Shown here: positions 7,823 through 13,711 of the stretch, piece by piece
How positions within the stretch are numbered: the first letter of the stretch is position 1
Layout of the letters: each line of letters opens with the position of its first letter
Notes under the pieces: model-generated
Seen by the model: only the letters and a program-made list of their open reading frames with translations
The model's database searches: none
What the model was told of the DNA's origin: nothing
Position numbers and translations under genes: made by a program
Source: Saccoglossus kowalevskii
Lineage: Eukaryota > Hemichordata > Enteropneusta > Harrimaniidae
Assembly: GCF_000003605.2 (NCBI RefSeq)
Contig: NW_003131872.1
Location: 20,005 to 33,715, forward strand
Direction: 5' to 3'
Length of the DNA stretch: 13,711 bases

Positions 7823-8849
7823 GTGTGTGATATTATATTTTTAGCTTCTATTCGGGTGGATGGCAGCATGCATGTGTCAAATCTTGTTCCAACAATATCT
7901 AATGAATCACTGGGTTTGATTGGGATCAGATTTGGTATACTCTGTGATGAACTTTAGGTGTGATGTGGTACAAAGTACATATTAATAAGCTAAGTTGCAA
8001 ACTAGTTAACAGCTTTCAGCATATTGTTATCCTAATAACTATTCGCTTAGATGGATAATTTTTGTGTAGTATCTTATACTACTTAGTAATTAATCTGCAC
8101 ATGTTAATCACCTAATTTGCATATTAATTAACTACTTTCAGAATATTTTGTTGATATGCTGTTTGGCAAACAATACATTGTCCTTAACAACCATGCACTA
8201 TTATTAGCATGACTACACGATTTTATTAAGCATGTGATATGTACAGAGTATTTTTAAACCCAAATTTCCTAATTTTGCTGTAGCTTTGCAGCCATTTGAC
8301 TGACTGACTGACAACCATTTCATTTTAACGAATTCAATTGTTCCAGGGCTATGGCCGATCTTGACATGCTATGGCCGATCACATTCAAACATCACATGTA
8401 TATTGCACATACATACATATACACATGCAGGTGTTCCATGATCTATTTCAAGATGGCAGAATGACAGCCATTTTGTAAAGTTTGGTACATATTTTGAACA
8501 TGATGGATGCAGATCGGATTGAAAATTATGGACTTGTCTTTTTCTGTTGTATCTCTGCTGTGCAATGACGGATTGTATTCAAACTTTACATCATATCATG
8601 CGTCATATGAGTGTTCATCATAATAGACGACAAAGACAGGAATGTATTATATGTATTATATCTTGCCACCAGCAGGATCTGTATACATAACTCTACTGAT
8701 AGTGATCTAATCTATTATCACACTGGCCACATCAGTTTTAATTGTAACATTAAATTTGTTCATTGCATGAAATATGTCACAGTTTACTACATCACAAGTC
8801 CGTGGAAATAATAAATTTCATTTATTACTCATTAGGCTTAATTACAGAT
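7823..8849. other. intron 3 before the retrotransposon: scattered short repeats
   Basis: Intron sequence follows the donor at 7823. It holds one copy of the CCTAATTTGCATATTAATTA core (about 8111-8130) and a (TGAC)4 run near 8297-8312. It also has two copies of GCTATGGCCGATC 20 bp apart (8348-8360, 8368-8380) and the inverted pair AAGATGGC/GCCATTTT at 8450-8474. A 66-codon frame at 8611-8811 ends beside an AATAAA (8810-8815) but has no convincing acceptor or similarity, so I do not call it a terminal exon. Confidence 0.45.
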
Positions 8850-9216
8850 TACAGCCCCGAACGGAAACTTTTAGGGAATATACCCGGATCCACAAAAAGC
8901 ACCCTTGGGTAGCATTCCCCATGGAAAAAGGCTAAGGGGTCACCTTCAGGGCGATCACGCAATCAAGGCATGACCGTTCCATTCTCTGTTTCCGCTAGCT
9001 GCTGGTTGCATAATTTTTCAGCTCCGGTGCTATCGAATAATAAGAAGACAGATTGCAGTTTTTCTGACTTCGACAACAACATCATTACGGTAAAGGCCTT
9101 CCATTATTAGGGGCCCCATTTTTTACCTGTTTTAGTTGAATTGCCAGCTCAGTTTATATTCGCCTTGATTCCTATTTTTTCACGATCTCATTTCTTATAT
9201 TTTTCTAGACGGCATA
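8850..9216 (+). promoter_or_regulatory. 5' terminal/leader region of the DIRS-like element, with possible intron 9090-9208
   Basis: This is non-coding sequence between the composition shift and the gag ATG at 9217. A candidate intron of 119 bp runs from ACG|GTAAAGG (9090) to a long pyrimidine-rich tract ending TTTTTCTAG (9208), only 8 bp before the gag start. Spliceosomal introns are known in some DIRS-type elements. The borders are seen; splicing is inferred. The segment should also contain the left terminal repeat and promoter, which I cannot delimit. Confidence 0.45.
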
Positions 9217-10848
9217 ATGTCTAAGCCTCTAAAAAAGACAAAGATTGTTCAGACGCAAAAGTCGGGACATATGACATGCTCCTCTTGCCATAAAAAATGC
9301 TGAGTTGGGATCCACACATGTTTGGTTTGCGTCAGGGACTTACTTACTGGAGGGTCACTGCGATCAATTGAATCCTAAAACGTAATCACATTGCGAGGCG
9401 AGATGGAAGACTGAAGGCAAGCGATCAAAGGCTGATAAAAGTCATGATAAAAAGGGGAAATCCCTAGCCGCAGCTAGCGGTAAAATGTTTGATTCAATGA
9501 GTGAAAAATTTCCCTCTCCACTTGGTAATCGCAACAAGGCTCGCTCAGGATCAGAGTTTCCAGTCACCATGGTTACCGATGTCGATAAACAGCGTATTCG
9601 TGCTAGGCGCAGACATCGGCACCGAGTACTGAGATGGAATCAGTACGGCCCTTAGGGACTGAACCACTTCAAGTAACCAAGACTTCATCGACACCGACGC
9701 AGTCTAAGTTGCATGCTCGATCACAGGGATAGGCACGTTGCCTTTCCTTACCAATACTAGACCAGCTCTCCCGTTGTGCAGAGATGGCTTGGAAGGCCTG
9801 GATGTCACAGGATATCCAACCAACCAGAGCCAAGCTGACCCTTACCAATATGCAGTTAAGGTCGCAGCTAGTGAAATCGTCAGTGACTGCCGTGAGACTT
9901 TTCTTTTGGTGGTGACCCCCCCCAGATGGGGGAGTCACTTTTGGACACATTCTTATCAGCAATCTTCTCTCTCACTGCAGGCATGGAAACCACTCCTGCT
10001 GGCCCACTTTCCTAGGCACCTCATGTGGCCCAAGCTATGGAGGGAGCTCAGAGGGCGATTGAAGGGGGTGATTGGTACAAACAGCTTGATCCTTGTTTTA
10101 GAGTGGTCCTTCCCCATGCCTTTCATTGGGTGAATCATTACCCCATTGGGGCTACGTGAACCATTGATGGGTCCCCGGTGTGGGATACTCATGTGGTATG
10201 ACAGCCTTCTCCACAGGTTCCTTGTCCCAACCTCGGTACCCATACCTTTCTTGAGGCGGATCGGGAAGGCCATGTTGCATGGACATTTGACCGGCACCAG
10301 TGCCTACAAGTGCATTGGGACTTACGGGCAGAACATAGTCCTATCAATTTTATACAATGCATTACTTTGGCGTTGCTAAGTTTTGACCGTCTGAGTGCTC
10401 AGCAACGAACCTCGATCATCGGGCAGATGGGCCAGTTCCTGGCTGCGTAGAGAGTCACTATGTGCGATATCATGCAAGTCCATACTGCCCTCTTGGCAGG
10501 AGCAGTTTTGGTTGAGCAGGAGGCAGTTCTGATTCAGTGCGCCTATCCTACTCCAGCGGGAGACAAGTTTGATCACCTATGGAGAAGGCCTTGGGGGCGT
10601 GACCGGCCATTTGGTGGCCAGTTAACTGATGAGGTGAATGGTTTGGCGGTTGCTGAGGATCAGCATAATCGTCCCTGTTGGCCAAGTGGCTAGTCCTTCT
10701 GGTCAACAGTTCAAATCAAAACTGCAAGGCGGCTCAGGCAGTAAGTCCTCCGCTTGGAACCAAAAGTAGCAAGAATCAAAGCAATCATGGCCAATCAAAA
10801 GGACAGAAGAAGACTAGTAGTGGGAAGCATCAGGAAAAGCCAAAGAAA
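9217..10848 (+). pseudogene. gag: DIRS gag-like ORF1 remnant
   Basis: The ATG at 9217 starts MSKPLKKTKIV, then CSSCHKKC, an in-frame TGA at 9301, and IHTCLVC. Together this is a CxxC...HxxCxxC metal-binding head typical of DIRS ORF1. The frame ends at a TAA near 9376. A shifted frame continues from about 9418 with a Lys/Ser-rich stretch and SGKMFDSMSEKFPSPLG. Around 9920-10450 gag-like helices persist (LDTFLSAIFSLTAGME, FDRLSAQQRTSIIGQMGQF). The frame at 10460-10693 has QEAVLIQCAYPTPA and the LWRRPWGRDRPFGGQL block conserved in DIRS gag. The end (about 10760-10848) is a Lys/Gln/Ser-rich basic tail suited to nucleic-acid binding. At least four frame breaks inactivate it. Gag would package the element RNA. 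Confidence 0.65.
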
Positions 10849-11850
10849 TGTGGCATTGGTGGTGGGCGTTCTGGCACTTTTGGGGACCAGGGGCCATGAA
10901 GTCACTTTGTAGGTTTTGTGAGCCTGGACATGGATGGTGGTACAATTCCGGGTCTCCCTCCCTGGAGTCCTTGGGCTCAGTCTCCCCATCTTTGTCTTCC
11001 CATACTGGAGGCTGGAGTTCGCGGAGCTCTAGCTCTGAACCCCCGTCCACTCCTTCTCGTGGGATTGCACCTTATGCAGCACATACCAGCGCAGGAGAAG
11101 TTCTGATCACTGGAAGCTCGCAGTAGTGTCACATGGGTATCAGATTCCTCTTCGGTCTTCTCCTCCTCTGACTTCTCATCCTCCCTCAGATATTTTGCCG
11201 AGGGACAAGGTAAAGGCAGAGACAATCCAACAGGAAGTAGCCAGGCTTCTTGAGAAAAGGGCGATATGCCTAGTGGAGAACCCCTTTTTATTACCAGGGT
11301 TATATCCCCACATCTTCCTCATTCCCAAGAGTTTGGGGGTGGCGTCCAGACGCAGACCTCAGTCAGCTGAACAGGTTTGTGGAGCTCAATCGCTTCTGGA
11401 TGGAAACACTGATGCTGGTACTTCTGTCTTCTGCCCATTAGAGGGCAATGTTTATGAGTTTACCGCCCTCTCTTCACCAGGGTGCTAGGACAGGTGACCC
11501 AGCTGCTACACCAGTCGTCAGTGTATCCGAACCCATATCTCAACAACTGGTTATTACACAACCGAGACAGGAATATGTTAGTGGAGCACGTCCGGTTGAT
11601 GCAAACGCTCCTTCACGAGTTGAGCTTTATAATAAATATTGCCAATTCAATCCAATACCGTCCCACAACCTAGTGTTTTTGGGTATGCAGTTCGACATGG
11701 AGCAATGCTTGTTCGCCCCTCTCAGGAGAGATGCAAATCCCTTGCAGAGCTCGCCAGCCAACTCTTGTCGACAGGATCGGCATTGATGCACTAAATGAAA
11801 CGTCTTATTGTCATCTGGTTCCATTAGCAGCTCTCCGGTCTTGTCCAAAT
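10849..11850 (+). pseudogene. DIRS reverse transcriptase remnant, catalytic motifs lost
   Basis: The region opens with a GGGRSGTFGD-like remnant of the ORF start. The DIRS lead-in HGYQIPLRSSPPLTSHP is at about 11129-11180, then a helix with LLEKRAICLV and the finger segment LPGLYPHIFLIPKS. LSQLNRFVELNRFWMETL follows in another frame. The family's motif A block (catalytic Asp) and much of motif B are deleted between about 11430 and 11490, since VYEFTAL follows too soon. Motif C, normally YLDDW, reads YLNNW (11536-11550), so both catalytic Asp are Asn. Then comes NLVFLGMQFDMEQ, a conserved palm/thumb strand. No single frame spans the domain. The enzyme would copy element RNA to cDNA; this copy cannot. 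Confidence 0.8.
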
Positions 11851-11869
11851 CAGACTACAGGGTCCACAT

Positions 11870-12330
11870 GCGGAGCCAGACATTCAGGGTTCAACTGTTG
11901 GACCAAGCATCGACTGGTGAAAGGACGCATGGAACTTGGAAACGGGAATACCCCTAGAGCCGATGACACCCTCACTGTCTCTCATTACTGATGTGTAGCT
12001 TCAGGGATGGGCGGTCATCTGATGGATCTTCAGGTCCAAGGGATGTGACCTCCCGCATATTCAGATCGCCACATCAATTGGTTGGAGTTGCAGACTGTCC
12101 TACTGTTTCTGAAACATTTTCAGGAAGTCGCACACCACCACACAGAGTCCTGCTTTGGACAGACAACACCTCAGTAGTGTTGTACATCAACAAAGAGGGG
12201 AAATGCACTCCCCCAACGTTGTTAAAGCTAGCAGAAGAGATTCCTTTTTAGTGCCTGGAAAACCAAGTGGAGCTTTCGCACTGCATACACCCTCTCGAGA
12301 TGTATTCGATTTCAGAACACCGAGTGGCAG
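11870..12330 (+). pseudogene. RNase H domain remnant of the DIRS-like element
   Basis: Three RNase H landmarks are in order but in different frames. ITD (Asp codon 11990-11992) is followed by a stop and LQGWA. HINWLEL, with its Glu codon at 12085-12087, comes next. Then WTDNTSVVLYINKEG has its Asp at 12162-12164 and runs into LLKLAEEI. These match the D-E-D catalytic set of the RNase H linked to DIRS reverse transcriptases, which degrades RNA in RNA-DNA hybrids. The TAG at 11996-11998 and the frame changes show it is dead. Confidence 0.72.
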
Positions 12331-12539
12331 ATCCTCAAATAGGTGGCCGATCGTCTTTTTTGTCTCTGGAAGAGCCCGGATGGATCTGTTTGCCAATCAC
12401 TGGAATGCCAAGCTCCCTACGTACCTCCCGTAGATGTGCACTTTCGTCACATCATATGCTGTCATCGCTTGTTTCAGCCAGACGACACTCTACCGATGAT
12501 CCCCGCGCTATTCCAACTTCACGCATGAAGGCTGTCAAT
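12331..12539 (+). pseudogene. stub of the RNase H / methyltransferase junction region
   Basis: MDLFANHWNAKLPTYLP, ending at a TAG (12431-12433), corresponds to the conserved DLFA..N.KLP block that follows RNase H in DIRS polyproteins. This block leads into the Dam-like methyltransferase portion in members that have one. Recombinase-like sequence starts again only about 110 bp later, so nearly all of the usual intervening segment is missing. I infer an internal deletion of several hundred bases. Confidence 0.5.
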
Positions 12540-13617
12540 AAACTTGTGCAAGCGCAAGGCTTTTCTGCATAGTTGTCCAAGTTCCTTGTTCAGCACAGTC
12601 ATATGGCACCAGATGTTTGTACAAATCCAGATGGAGACTGTACATTGATTGGTGTGATGGAAGGGAGATTGATCATCTCAGTCCCTCTATTAGTGAGGTA
12701 GTCGATTTTTTCCTATATTTATTTGATCAAAGAAAATCTATATAGACAATTCTTGGATATCGTTCAGTTTTATTCCCAGTTTTATCAGAATCTGCTCGAC
12801 TGCAACAGGCTAAGTTTACAACTGTTTAAGTCTTTTCGCTTGAAGAGGCCATGCGCCAAGGGGCTAAAGAATCCTCCTGATTGGGACTTGTCGTTAGTTC
12901 TAGCGGCATCACAACACCCACCCTTCAAGCCTATGGACAAGCCGGACAAGTATGTCACATTAAAAACAGTTTTCATTTTGGTTCTGGCGTCAGGCAGGCA
13001 GTACTCAGAAATAAGGGCACTGTCCTTTAGTGATGTGCCTCCTTTATTTTGAAGACACAGACGGGCTTTATGTTAAGAATCAAATCCCAGGGCGTGACCA
13101 TGAACTGATCATCATCCCATGCCTCACCAACTTAGTGGGCATGAAAGACCATCAGGAACGGATTGTCCTGTCCGAGCTCTGAGCTGGTACTTCGATGGCA
13201 CCAATTTGTCTAGGGACAGTGAGAAGCGCATGTTATGGGCGAGGCAAACAGAGCCATCCTGTTTTGTATATTACCATTTCACGGTGGATTGTCGATATGG
13301 ACGTGGAAGCGTCGACTTGTTTGGAATGTCACCAGGTGAAGACACAGAAAGTGCACATGGTAGCCTACTTGTTGGCTTTGATGTCTAGTGCCTCGCTCGA
13401 GCAGGTGCTCCGAGCAGGGTTCTGGAGATCTCAGAATGTCTTCATTAACTATTACCTGGGATACCTCCAAGAGCTGGAGGAGGGTCTCTACAGGTTGGGA
13501 CCAGTGGCGATGGGTCAGACAGTGTTGTTGACACAGCCTGCACCATCAAAGGGCCCTATGTGCGAAAGCATTAGTACTATAGTGTTTTCAGTCAAAACCA
13601 GCCTCCTTTGCTTGTAG
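12540..13617 (+). pseudogene. DIRS tyrosine recombinase remnant
   Basis: The N-terminal core-binding region is recognisable across frames: KLVQAQGFSA at 12540, and a WCDGREIDHLSPSISEVVDFF-like block near 12650-12710. The catalytic domain has PDWDLSLVLAAS, LKTVFILVLASGRQYSEI (first catalytic Arg codon 12996-12998), DCPVRALSWYFDGTNLS after a frame change, and ITISRWI. Then come VHMVAYLLAL, FWRSQNVFINYYL, and the nucleophile Tyr codon at 13453-13455. The HxxR motif reads HMVA, so the second catalytic Arg is absent. Such enzymes insert a circular DNA copy of the element by site-specific recombination without an integrase. Stops and frameshifts at about 12572, 13052 and 13110-13190 disable it. Confidence 0.82.
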
Positions 13618-13711
13618 TTGTTGGTTTCGATCTGCACTATCGAACCCCAGCAATATCAATGGAGAGTGGTAACAATAAGAAATAGGGACTGAGGGGTCAT
13701 CAATGAATGAA
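13618..13711 (+). other. post-recombinase non-coding end of the DIRS-like element (partial)
   Basis: After the recombinase stop the sequence is non-coding. It includes ATCGAACCCCAGC and ATGGAGAGTGGTAACAATAA, the sort of sequence that forms the internal complementary or terminal region in DIRS-type elements. I found no convincing complement to the 8850-9000 leader, so the pairing partner probably lies past the window end. Confidence 0.35.

Larger units (their letters stand above)
8850..13711 (+). mobile_element. DIRS-like tyrosine-recombinase retrotransposon, degenerate, 3' end beyond the window
   Basis: From about 8850 base composition rises in GC, and a succession of domains follows in one orientation: Zn-knuckle-like gag start, gag body, basic tail, reverse transcriptase, RNase H, a DLFAN..NAKLP block, and a tyrosine recombinase with family motifs. 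This order and the presence of a tyrosine recombinase instead of an integrase identify a DIRS/Pat-type element. The copy is dead, with many stops, frameshifts and domain deletions. No inverted or split repeat pair joining 8850-9000 to the last 100 bp was found. The 3' terminal repeat therefore probably lies beyond the window and the left boundary is approximate. It sits downstream of, and in the same orientation as, the Death-domain gene, presumably in its third intron. Confidence 0.85.

Noticed and set aside
8611-8815. 66-codon frame followed immediately by AATAAA, as a terminal exon of the Death-domain gene
   Set aside because: There is no pyrimidine-rich acceptor of the right phase, no recognisable domain, and the region is built of short repeats. 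The polyadenylation signal is a common hexamer in this AT-rich DNA.
8992-9480. 11-bp exact inverted pair CCGCTAGCTGC / GCAGCTAGCGG in the DIRS leader and gag
   Set aside because: One 11-bp match over this much sequence is expected by chance, and there is no extension or known role.
9669-10297. Minus-strand frames of 97 and 113 codons inside the gag region
   Set aside because: These are shadows of the plus-strand gag remnant, which has recognisable DIRS gag blocks on the plus strand.
10795-11225. Minus-strand frames of 64-82 codons over the gag/RT junction
   Set aside because: They lie opposite the basic gag tail and RT lead-in; their Ser/Pro/Glu-rich content reflects the base composition of the other strand.
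8850-13711. Terminal or internal complementary repeats of the DIRS element within the window
   Set aside because: By-eye comparison of the leader with the last 110 bp gave only an 8-bp AGGGGTCA match, which is compatible with chance.

Overview
The window looks like AT-rich animal nuclear DNA, most likely from a marine invertebrate. The signs are long AT-rich introns with GT..AG borders, a Death-domain exon, a hAT-type MITE, a DIRS-type tyrosine-recombinase retrotransposon, and degenerate tandem repeats built on an 'ACCTAATTTGCATAAT' core. There are no prokaryotic operons, no CRISPR array, and no rRNA or tRNA that I could recognise. I cannot name the species. Echinoderm, hemichordate, lancelet, cnidarian and lophotrochozoan genomes all carry this mix.

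Layout. (1) Positions 1-430 hold a diverged 85-bp direct repeat interleaved with an inverted repeat. (2) About 600-1060 is a presumed promoter/leader for a plus-strand gene. (3) That gene is modelled from three exons whose reading phases fit: 1060-1095 (or 1107), 5744-5798 and 7541-7822. The third exon encodes a complete Death domain. The gene continues past a donor at 7823, and no later exon was found, so its 3' part should lie beyond the window. (4) Intron 1 contains a 1.14-kb element with 90-93-bp terminal inverted repeats (2052-3190). It carries a broken RecQ-like helicase start on the minus strand with its own CCAAT/TATA promoter. Its left arm is interrupted by a 148-bp hAT MITE. (5) The rest of intron 1 is AT-rich, with an ATTT microsatellite and three 59-bp repeats. 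(6) Intron 2 holds a degenerate tandem array of about 147-bp units, and one such core recurs just 3' of the Death-domain exon. (7) From about 8850 to the window end is one plus-strand DIRS-like retrotransposon with a 5' leader (possible 119-bp intron), gag, reverse transcriptase, RNase H, a methyltransferase-region stub and tyrosine recombinase. It is riddled with stops, frameshifts and deletions and is inactive.

How the parts relate. The only plausible host gene is the Death-domain gene; Death domains are protein-interaction modules of apoptotic and innate-immune signalling. Everything else sits in its introns and is mobile-element debris. Several lesions look like CpG decay: a TSD mismatch in the MITE, and both catalytic Asp codons of the RT changed to Asn. 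The most unusual object is the TIR element carrying a RecQ-like helicase fragment whose Walker A motif is split by a 5-nt insertion.
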